Of a stretch of DNA of 64,000 nucleotides, positions 44,696 through 56,419 are shown in pieces; within the stretch, counting starts at the first letter, position 1, and each line of letters starts with the position of its first letter. The DNA comes from Marasmius tenuissimus (Eukaryota > Basidiomycota > Agaricomycetes > Agaricales > Marasmiaceae): positions 1,116,001 to 1,180,000 of the forward strand of contig JAQOTA010000053.1 in NCBI GenBank assembly GCA_029532415.1, read 5' to 3'. The notes beneath the pieces were generated by a model. The model was given only the letters and a program-made list of their open reading frames with translations, was not told where the DNA came from and did not search any database. Position numbers and translations under genes: made by a program.

Positions 44696-45213
44696 TGTTG
44701 AACATGATGGAAATCATGTGATACACTGTTGATGTGTTGTTTACGCGTCACACTATTTATAGAGCTACGCCTCTAGAACACTTGCGTTCTCATGCAAGTA
44801 CTACGTCTCTGTCTACGTATCTTACTACATACATCTAGTTTCATCATATATGACACTATAGACAGTCGCTATCCAATAGCATAAGTAGAGCCTCCAATAC
44901 ATGAGGCAAACACGGCTATGCTCACCAAGCATACTACCATTCATGATAGAAGTACTTACACAGTACTAATGTCTTTTACGCCTTTAGGGCCGAATACCTA
45001 CTTCTAGTAGTAGTTTCAGTTAGTGTAATACTCATTACATGTACCAGAAACTTATGTATAAAAGACTGGACGAAAGGCCTTAAGCCTTAGGACAATCTAC
45101 TCGATTATCACCTCTTCACAAGCATCTCAAGACTACAAGAACACTCTGTGTATTACCCATGTGAGGTTTACTTCGTTATACCCACTGTGCACTTTAACTA
45201 TGCTGGCTCATCA
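44696..45213 (+). repeat. Copia right LTR
   Basis: 518 bp, identical to the left LTR except at four transitions. Three of the four involve CpG. It is followed by CGGAT, the copia target duplication, and the remaining T of the KDZ duplication. Confidence 0.97.
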
Positions 45214-45219
45214 CGGATT

Positions 45220-46259
45220 ACTTTTGTTTGCCGTCTCCTGTTGTTGATCACACCCCATTTCAGATGTCTGCTCCTTTGTCACGTCCCCAGCTGCTATCAT
45301 CTTAATCACGGTTGTTATCTTCCAGTCCCATCTCAAATGCAACCTTCACTGCGAGTTGCCTTGTGCTGATCCCAGAGAGTATGTATCATGCTCAATCTTC
45401 ATGAATTACTTCTGAAATGTATAGGTATACAGGACCACTAGCCGTAGTCGGTAACTGGTCACCGTTGACGACTCATGAGAGTAGGTTCCCATATCACGCA
45501 TATGACTTGCCTTGGATTTGTCGCCGTCCCTTCGTCCCTCCGACAACCAACAGTGATGGGTCCAGACATCGTAACCATGGATTCATCCGGTCCTCGGTTA
45601 GCATTGTCTCCAGTCCCTCTGCTGACCAAAGTGTACAGGGCTCTGCCTCCCTAGATATCACCATCAATCATAGTCCTACGGGCATCTGAGGCAACAAGTT
45701 GTACAAGAACTCACCTAACCCAATAGGCTGGAAGGAGCTGGCCGAAGGCCGAGCAATGACTGGCTTTGGACAGCAATACGTTGATAACCAACAACTGACT
45801 CCAAGGGCGGGTTGAATGTATGGCAGTCAAATATAATTTTAGTCGTATAATATTCGTTGAAATAGCCTCTTAGAAGCCCTAATACAAAGATGCTTGACTG
45901 AAAACTTTCACTCTATTTCTCAGTGCCATCAGCACGAGTTGTCCCCTAGTTCGGTCTAATTGATCAACACTGGCTCAAAGCGATAGTCGTTCAGCCTGGC
46001 AGTGACTAGTGTTGAATCCGTGGACTATTATTAAATCCCGTATATCCGAAGTCCCGGTTCATACTTCCCGCCATCATACTATGCAGGACTATTGTTCCAT
46101 TTATCATTTCTACTTATGATCATATGTACAATTTCTATTGTCATCCTTATATGGTATTTAATATTGACTCTACATGTATATAAGCTCGTAGTTTTCTACT
46201 TGAATCTACAGTGTGCTTGAGCTTCTACGTCTCGCCTCTATCTCTCTAAACTCCTCTCT
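45220..46259. other. Host DNA right of the nested insertion, nothing recognised
   Basis: This is the continuation of the locus interrupted at 23558. There are only short frames, and no domain, repeat or RNA that I can support. Confidence 0.4.
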
Positions 46260-49050
46260 GGTAAGTAGTAGTATAGCTATGTTGTAGTCCTCTGCGCTAG
46301 GCGTCATGCCGGCTCATCAACTAGTCCATTGGAGAGAGGACCTCCAGGACCTGCTGCTTCTAATCTCCAACGTTTGATTCTGGCTTCATTCCAGGTTATC
46401 TATCAGTTAGCATACAGGGTAGAGGACTATCCCCCCCCAGGTCCGCAACTAGAAGGACTGGTGGTGAGTATTGGACGTCTCTATCAAAGATGAAGTGTGA
46501 TCATCCATACGTACTCCGTAAAGAAGGTTGGTACTCACTCAGCTCAGCAGCAGCGATACCACCCTCGCACAAAGCACATCCAAATTCCAAACTTTCCCCT
46601 TTCCGAATACTCTCAGATCTACAATTTGCAGGGAATGTGAATCTCTAACCGGCCATGTATGATACATCTCTGCTTGCATTACTCAATGTCCTTCCCATAG
46701 AGGGCATGCAAGGAACAGTGGTGGCCTCCAGCCCAATATTGACTCTGGCACTGACTGGGACGTGTCATTGATAGGGCAAGCCGCAAAAGGATCAAGAGGA
46801 GAGATTGTAGGTGCTGGAGAGCACCTGTCTTCTCGGATTCGACGTGATGTTGGGTGTTTGTGCATCCCAAGCTGGAATGATAATCCTTCAATAACGCTGC
46901 TCTGTGGCAAGGTGGTGGAATTTGGCGTCGTGACGATCGTGAGTTGAGTGAGACGCTATCTTGAATTTCTCCAACCCTATTGACCATGGCGCTCAAAGCC
47001 GGCATCAGAAAGATGAGTCGTGTCGTCAGCCATAAGACATCTTCATTATTCCAAGGCTGCCAGAAACAGAGAGAGGAATTGCTGACGCGCAAAGCTTGAG
47101 GTAGTAGATACAAAGTTGATGCCGTAGAACGGTGGAAGATAACGATGTCAATGGCAGAAGCCTCCAATAAGCCTCTAATCTTCGCTGTTTGACTACCTAA
47201 GCCGATCGTGCAGGCAGTGCAAGTCATTCTCTTGTAGAAAAGATAGGGAAAAGGGATCGAGGATGGGGAATCTCGTGGCACGGGAAAGTGAAGTATCCGC
47301 TGTGTTGACTGAGAAATGGTTGGATAGAACTTCCAGTCCTCGGGTATTCTTCAACGGTATCGACTAAGGTTATTTCTGAGGTTCAAAGGCTGGGGATTTG
47401 TTAAAGAATGCCAAGACAGGCGTAACAGCTGCGTGCCCTTTCGATTGCATCCATTTCCCGCTCAATTCCACCTGTTTTTTCCTTTCTAACCCTTGATTTT
47501 TTTGTGGAGAATTTGCGATTGAGATCTGGATGTGAGAGGTTGTGAGAGTCGAAAGGAGAGCGCTTCCGGACTTTGGCCCGACCGCTGGTGAAATCTCCCG
47601 CTTTGACTTATTGGCGCCAGGACCAGGTTTACTGATACTTTTCTGCTCATCACCACGATGTCCTTTTGTTTCTCTCTTCTCTCTCTTGTATCATCCCGCT
47701 GACAGTGCAGTAGCTCTGATCAATAGCAAGAAGATTGATGCTCTTTTGGATCACTGGGTCAATAGATGTGTTTTAGTTTGCACACTGTTGGTGTCGGTTG
47801 GCTTGACCCCGATATTAGGCAGAGATGACAGGGCTACAGCCTCATGGGGTAGAGAAAATAGGACAGCTGCTGTCAGGCTTCCTAGACGGTTCAATCACCA
47901 GCATGGTCGGGCAGGGTATCCGGATGATTGCGAGATCCTCAGCTGAACTGCAAGGACGTTCACCCCAGTCACCTCATATCCTTCCTACAAAATCATCGAC
48001 GCTCTACAACGCGCCAATAGACCCAACTTGGAACTTACGGCCTACGCCTCCAAGCTTCCGTCTGTGCGCACAAGAAGCACATAACTTACCGCCTACCATG
48101 ATTTCCGCTCCCCGTGTTGCTTGGGCCTCGGCAATGATGTTGTTTACACCATTGGCATCTCAGAAAACTCAGATGAATTCCGATACCCTTCACCTGCCCT
48201 TCAACTTCATTCACCTCATAACTTCGTGCTGGGCTGATTGCTCATCGTTTTGCCGTTCCCTACCTGCATCATTACGCTGATTTGGCCATCCCAAGCACAG
48301 CATCAGCAACCGTCTGTCTTGCTATCAATATTGCTTTTGATCTTAACCATAGTCGCTTGTCCGAGTGGCCAGGCCTTCTCAGTCGCAATTGTCGACTCTT
48401 CCCCTCCTTTTCCTATGTCTTCAAGTGAGGCTACTGTCCTCGTGCCTCCGTTCTGGAAGCCAGTACAAGTTACCAGGCCTCCAACATCCTCTCTTTGCCC
48501 TTTGTTACATTTACAAACAAGACTTTTATCCACAAATCTTGCAGTATGCTGTCAAGCGTATCACTCACTGTTCTACCTTCATGAACCTCGATACCAACGC
48601 TGTGAAGGATCATGCGCACGCTCTACTTCCTGCCTGTCTATTTATCATCAAGCTCTCTGTGGGCGGCCATGTTTAGCACGGTCACCATTCAATAACATTC
48701 AGTGGCCGCTCTTGTTGATACTCCCTTCCGATGGCACCCCATCATCCCAATTTGCCTTTTCGAGGCAGACATAGTAAGGAGTAATGGTTTTGGTTGGCCA
48801 TGTTCTCCATGCAAGGCCATTCGGGGAGAGACCCTTGCATCATAATGCAAGATGAACGTTGATTGCTTCGTTACGCCATGTTGGATATCCCAGAACCAAA
48901 GCGGACAAGCTTTTGGTGTCATCAAGCACCTATGAGAACTAGACGACAGTGGACTTATGTTGGGTATAGGACGCCAGCAGTTGTGGGCTGGGTTGGGCCA
49001 CGGCGACCAACGGTGTTGAGGTTGATGGTAGTGACAACAGGTGTGAGTCA
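46260..49050. repeat. Diverged duplicated block, copy 1
   Basis: It aligns in patches and in the same order with 56420-58760. Examples are GACTCTGGCACTGACT near 46740 and 56852, TCCCGCTTTGACT near 47595 and 57646, GGCTTGACCCCGATAT near 47800 and 57880, and a minus-strand reading LWFWDIQHG near 48885 against GWFWDYANKG near 58520. Frames are short in both copies, so any genes have decayed or consist of small exons I cannot join. Confidence 0.45.
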
Positions 49051-51763
49051 ACTGTTTTTTTCATGCTTGAGGATGTTGTTGATTGCTGTGTATTTTTTTG
49101 CTAGACCTACTGCATTGGCACGACGGATATGGTAGAATGGGTTAGAGATTAAGCACAACTATACCATTCACTCTGACGACGGGAATTTACACCACCGTTT
49201 TGCAAGACCAAACTCTGTTATCGACTCACACCACCACCCTCATCCCGGCGGTAGCAGCAATCACCAACTGCACAGCAACTTCAGTTCACCACTACTTGAG
49301 TGTACGATGGAGAGGGTGAAGATATCAGGTCGAAGGGCGTTTTCGTTCAGGTACGACGTATCCGTCCCATGCTCGTGTGCTGTGGCTTACAGAGTCTCTT
49401 TAGTGGACTTGGAGTTGGGGACAATCGCTACCTCGCTGGCGGGTTCTTGAACATGGCCAGAACGAGAGGGATGGAAACAAACTATGGCCTTGGAATGTCT
49501 ACACCGCCTTCTGTCATCAACCTTGATCCTTCTGTACAACTAAAGCACCAATCTAGTGGCCCTTTGTTTACTTTCTACGGAATTTTGTTCATACCACTGT
49601 TTGAGGGAAGGCTGAGCGGTAGTGCACAGGAATTCAGATGAGACCTTTGCCTTCTCAGAAGTACCTACAGGGAATGACACCGTGCTCATGCTCTAAGTCG
49701 TTTGTATTGGAAGCGACCGTAATTTGTTGCCCAACATCTGTACATCCCAATGAGATTCCGGTAGATTTGAAGGTCATTTGACGCGCCTTTTGCAACGAAC
49801 AACTCATGAAAATTCATCTCTGCCTTAGAGGAGACTCTTGACTCCTTCTGAGCTCCTGTATGAATGCGAGGAGCAGAGGTATCAAGAAGACTTTGGGACG
49901 CAGGCTGAGGCCTGAGCTTGTTTGAGAATCGAGGCATCCTGAGCCAAGTTGGAACACGTGGTCAGACAGCACTTCTCACGCCTTCTTGGCTCCATTCCCT
50001 AGTCCCGCATCAACTTGTTTGTCCTTAAACAATAAACAACATTACCTCGGTGTAGTAGATAACTAATCCCAAAAGAGGGGCTGGAGGCAGCAAGTTCGAG
50101 CAGTCCCTCTCCTCTTTTATTTTTCTTGAAGGTTGGATTTTGGCATGTGTGGCGGACTAGCCGTCTCAGACGACCGCAGTTCAAGAGGATCATGGCTTGA
50201 AGTCCTATTGTTGAGAAGGTATTGGCTACGTTATTCCCGGAGGACTACTCTCTTTGCCCTCGAGTCCACATGTTCAATACCAATCTCTGGCAAAGTATGC
50301 TCTTCAGACTATGGTTTCAGAAGAAACGATCTCAACTTGCCAGCCATGACTGGAACTAGCAATACATATAGCATATCCATGACTCGTTGCAAGGGGTACT
50401 TGACTCACAGCGAGGACAGTGTCGATTATACGTCTGGAGTACTTCAAAAATTGAGGGAAAGAGTTGAAATAGGAGAGTTCTTGCTGAAGATTGTAAAAGT
50501 ATTTGATCCTCAAATGCCCCTCGCCCCTACACCAATCTAAGATGCCCTTGGAACGACCTCTCTGTATACTAGCCTCTGAATGTTTGGATCCCACCTAGCC
50601 GATTGCCGAGTGAACAATCCGAGCACTGAGGGATGTTGAAGCTGTGGGTGCTAATTTTCCTATTCTGTCAAATGATGCGTGCACACCTGCGCATGTGGTT
50701 GCGCCCATCCTGCCCCGAGTCTTGAGCTCTACCTCTGCGGTGAGTTGAGCCTGTGCAAGCATGGCTACAAGTAACAAATTCAACTCAGTACTATCTACTA
50801 GGTGCTATGAGAATACCAGCGACAGAATGCCAAATTAACTACTTACATCGCTCGATGTGTCCATACTGCTCGTGCTATCGTGCTGGTGGTAGCTCGTGGC
50901 ACTCTTGACCTATTCTTCTACCTTAGAACTAAAACTCTTCACAAAAGCTAAATGAGGGATGGCACTGAGTTTGAAGCGAGGCACACAGCACACCTTCCTG
51001 CTAACTTTCTCACTTTCATCACTGAGTTTTCACTGTAGTCTTCCATCGCCCTGGTGTCGGATCATGTCGTAATACCGCTGAAGGAGTATCCCCAATCCAA
51101 CAATACCATCCAAGTATGCAGACTCCACTGTGTCACAAAGTGCTGAGCGTCTATCAGAGACAGCAGAGGCAGAGAGTGGTGGTAGCAAGCTTGGAGAGGA
51201 GCAGTGGGCTTGACTCAGACAGAGATAAGGCAGAAACTGGTCCTAACGACAAGTTAGATCTATTGTAGAGAAGGAAAGCAAAGGAGACTGTACTACTCAC
51301 CTGGTCCCAACGACAAGAGGTCAAGATGAGGGACCAGGTGAAGACTAGCTAGCTTATATACCTATCCTTTGGTCAGAGCTGGAGTCGGAGTGGCTACCTA
51401 TGAGTCGTGTATGAGTAAGTATGAGTCAAGGATGAATAAGAAATGAGTTGGTATGAGATAATGGGATGGCTGCGTGATGTGGGTTAAAGCTGCGCAATGG
51501 TGGGTTAAGAAAGGGAATCATGAAAAAGAAGGATGTATAGTAAGTGACTGTGAGAAAAGAACATGTGATAATCATGTGAGCCAATGGTGGAGGGAAAAGT
51601 GGTGTCTTCATGACACACTGGTTCTCAAACAGCCCCAAACCTCCCCAGCTTCAGTAGAGACCTCTGGCCAGCGAGCATTTGGGTTTCCGTAGCTCTTGTA
51701 AACCAGACCCATGTATAGTCCAGCTGTTTGACTAGACAGGATCCATGTGGAAAAATGAAAGAA
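49051..51763. other. Gene-poor stretch
   Basis: There are several frames of 60-135 codons (for example 49300-49641 and 50133-50540), none with a recognisable domain or convincing splice structure. I see nothing else that I can support. Confidence 0.35.
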
Positions 51764-51765
51764 TA

Positions 51766-52146
51766 CTGACCTATTTCATTCAATTCGTATATCACACGTC
51801 ACAGGCCCCTGGGCATACGAAAATTTTTCGTATGGTCACCCAGTCACAGGGGGGTCATACGAATTGTCCCAGTATGTGACAAATTTCGGAGAAGCTTAAA
51901 ACAGGCGAGAAATTTACCCTTTCCAGGATTTTTTGGCTCAAATCAGGTGTTTTTCGCAGATTTCTGCTTGCGGCAGCCACACCTGTTGTCGTTCTCCTCA
52001 CTCGTCCTCTCCTAGTGGCTGGTGGTCTGCAAGTTCCATACAAATTTTTATTTTTGTCACCGGTCACTTGCCTACCATACGAATTTGCACCGGCAAAATT
52101 TTTCGTCACACGGAAAACCCCATACGAATTGAATAAAATAGGTCAG
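51766..52146. mobile_element. MITE with 25-bp inverted repeats and TA target duplication
   Basis: The ends 51766-51790 and 52122-52146 are inverted repeats with one mismatch, starting CTGACCTATT. Both ends are flanked by TA (51764-51765, 52147-52148), the target of Tc1/mariner-type elements. The 381-bp element has no transposase, so it would depend on one elsewhere. Inside, a 21-nt perfect palindrome centred at 51824 contains CATACGA arms, and the CATACGAA word recurs elsewhere in the element. Confidence 0.8.
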
Positions 52147-52148
52147 TA

Positions 52149-53792
52149 CCGAGTCCGACACTCAACAGCGATGTTGATGTAACAGCATATTGTGGTGGCA
52201 GAAAGTCTGAGAATCTGTGTACCTTTATTTTAGTCAGACGGAAGTTGGTCGTCTCAACACAGCGAGTCTCTTTCAGGATTCGAAGCATGAAGATTGAAAG
52301 AATCCAATTCAAAGCGTCCCGTTCAACACGCTGGTCTGCGTCAGACTAACCATTTGTACGGGACTCTCAATCCCTTTCCATCGATCCGAAGCGCAACCTG
52401 TGATATGAAGGCCATTGAAATCCCTCGCGAAGCTGAAGTTCATCTGGACGCACCTTCGAGTGATTCCCAGTCCACCAGCGAGCGTCGTTTGAGACTCCAG
52501 CCACAACTGCACAATTAGAACGTGAGTTTTGCGATTGAAAGCAAAGCCCGAAACTTGAAGACTCGTTGGGATTGGGTGAACAATGGCTCCATGGCCGCCC
52601 GTGATTGACGTCAACTTACCTGTGTAACGAGGGCCAATGTCGTACTAAGAGCTCAGTGCTCCTGAATACGTGATCTGTTGACGGTGAAAGCCGCAATCGA
52701 GCAGTTTTCAATGCCAGTACGAGTGAACTGACAGAATTCGATTCACCTTTTTGATCGACTTGTGAGTATGAGGTTCCAACGTTTCAAATGTTACTGGGCG
52801 ATGATATGTCAATCATCATCGCTTAACAGAAAGACTTGAACTCACGAAGACGAAATCGCCTCAGATAATGGCCACTTTGCCCCACAAACGATGCTTGACC
52901 TGCCCGTCGTACTACAATGTGCTGCCTCCTAGGACCAACCGGGGCCCTCTGCGGCTGTCACGCCGAGCCCGGGGCAAAAGAACTGCGAGGGCTTGCCTGA
53001 TGAGCAGGGCAGTTCATGATATTCGGAGCCCTTGAGTTGTAAAGCATTATGTTCATTGGAACGTTGACAACATTGATCAGAATTCGAAGGTATAGAGGAG
53101 CCGAGGGCGATAGTTGATCTCGACGACAACTGTGCCTTGCACCTAAAGATGCAAAAAAGACAATACTTTGGTTGGGCCGAGTCTTGACACCACTTGAGGT
53201 GTTGAAAGCGTAGACATACGCACCGTGACCTTGTGGTACTGGCAATGTTAATGAGGGATTCGGGTGCAACGGCTTAGCGCGGCTTCTGTGAATCTCTGGG
53301 AAACCATCCAACGAGTTTTTCTATCATCCCATATCCGCTTGTTGACGACTATGGTCTTCAGAAGGAGGAATTAAATGCTGGTGTTGCGATGATCGTGGTT
53401 TGAGCGAGAACCCTGTCATCGGTTTCAACCTTCGGTAATTCGTTCGGCGGGCTCCGGCCCGATATGTAAATATTCTCTTTTTCCACAACCTCATTTTTCA
53501 ACCCTGTTCAGCTCCCAGTCCGAATATAAAACCGGTTTAGACTTGAGCCAGGTCGACCCCGTCAGAATTTTGAAGATAGTTAGAGGTGAGTCATATTCTT
53601 AGATCTCACCGTGCACCGCTGATGAATCAATGACGGTCTGACGCCTATCCTTTTAAAGTAGAGAATTCACATCGACAAGGGCCGTTGCTGTTGAGCATCG
53701 TGATGTGTTGACCACGGCACCCGGACAACTTGCCTTATCTCTTGATCACCACCTTCTTCCGCTCGACGCAAACTACTTTACCCGCAAGCTCG
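52149..53792. other. Intergenic up to gene C
   Basis: Only short unrecognised frames occur, including a 117-codon minus-strand one at 53311-52958. From about 53490 the sequence loosely resembles DNA upstream of genes A and B. A GTGAGT at 53586 matches their putative 5' untranslated intron donor. Confidence 0.35.
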
Positions 53793-55873
53793 ATGCTCTC
53801 CGAGTTCTTTCACAAGGCACGGAACTTTTGTATCACTGGCGGTAACTTCAATCAAGTTCAGCGAGATCAGTACAACTACACGACAATAATCCAAGCAAAG
53901 GAGGAGGAACCTACAGAATTTGACGACGTGAGTAGGGAATCCTCTGCTGAGCCGCAAGATTCTGATGTTGGACCTAGTATTACAAGGTTAAAAGAGGTGC
54001 ACTCTTAAAGTTGAAGGACGTTGGGCGTTTCACATACCCGCGACGATGGGACAATGGAGATAGAGAGCGATGGGAAGAGGGGAAACCTCGAGTTGACAAG
54101 ACAATTTGTACAACGAGGGTGCTGGAGCAGCCGGGAATGGTGTTTACGGTGATGCAGTATAGTGGTCCAGATGCACGGAAGGTACGCCCATTGATTTTTG
54201 AGTCTAATAAAATGGTCTCAGTCAGTTGACAGGTTTTTGAAGAAGACTTTCGGAGGTTGTCAAGGATCCTGTGCGCTCTTTCTTCAAGTTTTCATCGTCG
54301 TGGATACTCAAACCATTCTAGGAACTCGAACGTGTCGCAAATCTACGGCTACACCAAGTTGGAAATTCCTTCAATCATAATGTATAACGGTACGTGGTTG
54401 CATGCTGTGGGTCGAGCTTGACTAACGCTTCTATTGCAGAACTGATACCAGTTACGCACTTGGATGTAGGGTCGTTGGGTCGGATGTATCTGTATAGTGT
54501 AGCTGTAAGTAGCCAATGTAATATCTGGGACCATCTGAATGAATTGATTATAGGTGCAATTGGGTTTTAAAAGGGCTCCCTTCAGCTCGGAGTTGTGGTT
54601 GGATGTTGGAAGAGGAGTGTTTTGTCGTGGTCCACCAGGGCCAGGCAGAGCGTCTGTGATGGGTGGCTTTGGGATTGAAGACTTGCCTTTGACCACGGAA
54701 CTCCTTCAAGAAGATGTTTTGATGTGCTTCTTGGCGAGTCTAAAGTCAAAGCAAGTGGATCGCATTGTTGTTCAGGATTTTGCGTTGGCAGGCGTTCGGC
54801 AGTTGCTCCGGGATTTGGCTTTGGCGCCTGAACGAGTCTCTCAGCCCACTGTCATTTCGACATTGACAAACACCCCCATCGCTGTTGCAAACAATATCTG
54901 GAAAAGCAGATATGTCTGTCTTTCAGATCGGAAATTGCTGGAAAATGGGCTGACCAGGTGTGTGTTTGAAGAAACCATTTACTTGCTTGTCTGACACATC
55001 AAGTAGATTCACACTCAGAGTCGGTTCACCCTGGTATCTTTCCTTGGAATGTAATTACGATGTACGCCGCGCCTGGATGTCGCAAGCTTCAAGTATCTTT
55101 CATGCTCGTGGAATTGATTTAGAAGAAGATTTGAGTGTCTACAGTGCGTTATAAGGCTCTCATATTCCCTTTCCGCCTGCTGACATCTTCTAGGATTTAT
55201 CTACCGTTACGCCGACCTGAATAACCACTCAAACCCCTCTGAATCCCAACTCGAGCGACAATCCCAACAGCCAATCCACTTCTTCGTTCGTCCATTACCT
55301 TCCGACCTGGGTCCAAGTTGCGAAACATCTTCCCTTCATTATTGGTCCTTCCACGAAGATGGCCGTTTCCCTCTCTCTCACGATATCTGTCACAACCTCG
55401 GCCTTCCCATCCAGCTCAAATTCAACGATTATGGCTCCCATCTCGTTTCTTGGCCCAGTGCCAGCTATAAACAGATCCACCAATATCAACTCCTCCGAAG
55501 CTTCGACCCCTCCACTATTGATCTTGCTCGACATATTAGATATGATCGGCACATTTTCCGGCCTGTAAACGACTCGGATCGGTTCGAGATTCAAGAAGGT
55601 TTGCTTCACCATTCTTATCTCTTTGCTGTGGCTTAACGTTCTCTCATCCCGTTGTTAGAATCTCTGCCCGAGGGTAGACCCTCGACGCCGACATCTGACT
55701 GTCAAGAGATAGATGACCTTATTCCAGTGCATCCGACTCCAGGATCTGCAACCTCCACAGCCCGACACAGGCTCACCACCCTTTGGTCGCCCGTGTTCCT
55801 CCCGTCTCCCTCGGAAGGTCTGGCTGAACTGGCCACTTCGATCGGGAAACTTGATATGGAGGACATTGACTGA
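53793..55873 (+). CDS. Family 2 paralogue C (ITGGNFNQVQRDQY protein), intact
   Basis: Function is unknown. Eight exons (53793-53927, 53978-54181, 54233-54389, 54440-54504, 54554-54957, 55007-55143, 55194-55598, 55659-55873) give 573 residues, the same as B. Seven of the eight exons differ from B by no more than 3 nt, always in multiples of three. Conserved blocks are in the same order: NFCITGGNFNQVQRDQYNYT, KLKDVGRFTYPRRWDNGDRE, FTVMQYSGPDARK, CALSSSFHRRGYSN, RGVFCRGPPGPG, ELLQEDVLMCFLASLKSKQV, RVSQPTVISTLTNTPIAVAN, WMSQASSIFHARGIDLEEDL and SLHYWSFHEDGR, ending MEDID. The glycine at the GD step of the N-terminal motif is Arg here (QRD), a small departure from A and B. The frame is fully open. 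Confidence 0.85.
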
Positions 55874-56419
55874 CATCTCGTTTGGAGGTAAATCAATTCG
55901 TTCTATACCTCTGCCGCCAGCGCAACTCACATATCCTCAGGATTTACCACGAGCTGGCTACCGTTCTATTTATTTCCGGCACTCTATCGATCATGCCGCA
56001 GGTAGACGAGTCGCGTCCACGAAGGCTGAAGCCCTTTCCGGGGCTTCTGCTGTAGTATGTGTCTTGACATCGTCGTACTCCCTGTATTCTCCTGTACCGC
56101 TTACAATGGACCGCCATGAATCTGCCACCGTCGTACTTGGCTTGCACCCGGCTGTTCTCCGATGCCCTACCAAAAGTGGGCGTCGGTGGGTTTACCTGTC
56201 CAATCCGTCAAAAGTTCTGGGCCAACCTCACTGGCCTTTCAAGTTCCCAGTTAAGCCACTTACAACTTCCACTCGCAACTTATCTCGTTTGTGCTCAGGG
56301 CGTTCGACGCAGGCCATCATTGAACGTTTCGTTCACATATTTTCTCTGGCCTACTGGCATTATCGAATAGATCGGGGCGCCGGTAAGCAGTTCGTATATT
56401 TGAAATGACACTGGCTACC
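55874..56419. other. 3' flank of gene C
   Basis: This aligns with 22397-22930 after gene B. A long frame overlapping 55713-56408 is a shadow. I do not see a separate gene. Confidence 0.45.

Larger units (their letters stand above)
36044..45213 (+). mobile_element. Ty1/copia LTR retrotransposon nested in the KDZ target duplication
   Basis: A 9,170-bp element has two 518-bp LTRs (TG...CA) and a perfect 5-bp duplication, CGGAT, at 36039-36043 and 45214-45218. It sits in the plus orientation. The order of domains is gag, a large unrecognised region, protease, integrase, reverse transcriptase and RNase H, which is the copia order (integrase before reverse transcriptase). The LTRs differ at four transitions (0.8%), so insertion is fairly recent, yet pol carries stops and is not functional as read. 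The site lies within the TACGGATT duplication of the older KDZ element, which fixes the order of the two insertions. Confidence 0.97.

Noticed and set aside
46679..47281. 200-codon minus-strand frame in block 1
   Set aside because: The matching part of block 2 has only broken, differently framed pieces, so coding is not supported.
52929..53311. 117-codon minus-strand frame
   Set aside because: It is a proline/serine-rich chance-like translation with no splice structure or relatives in the window.
55713..56408. 231-codon plus-strand frame after gene C
   Set aside because: It overlaps the real last exon of C in another frame and crosses its 3' flank. The homologous region of B does not keep it.
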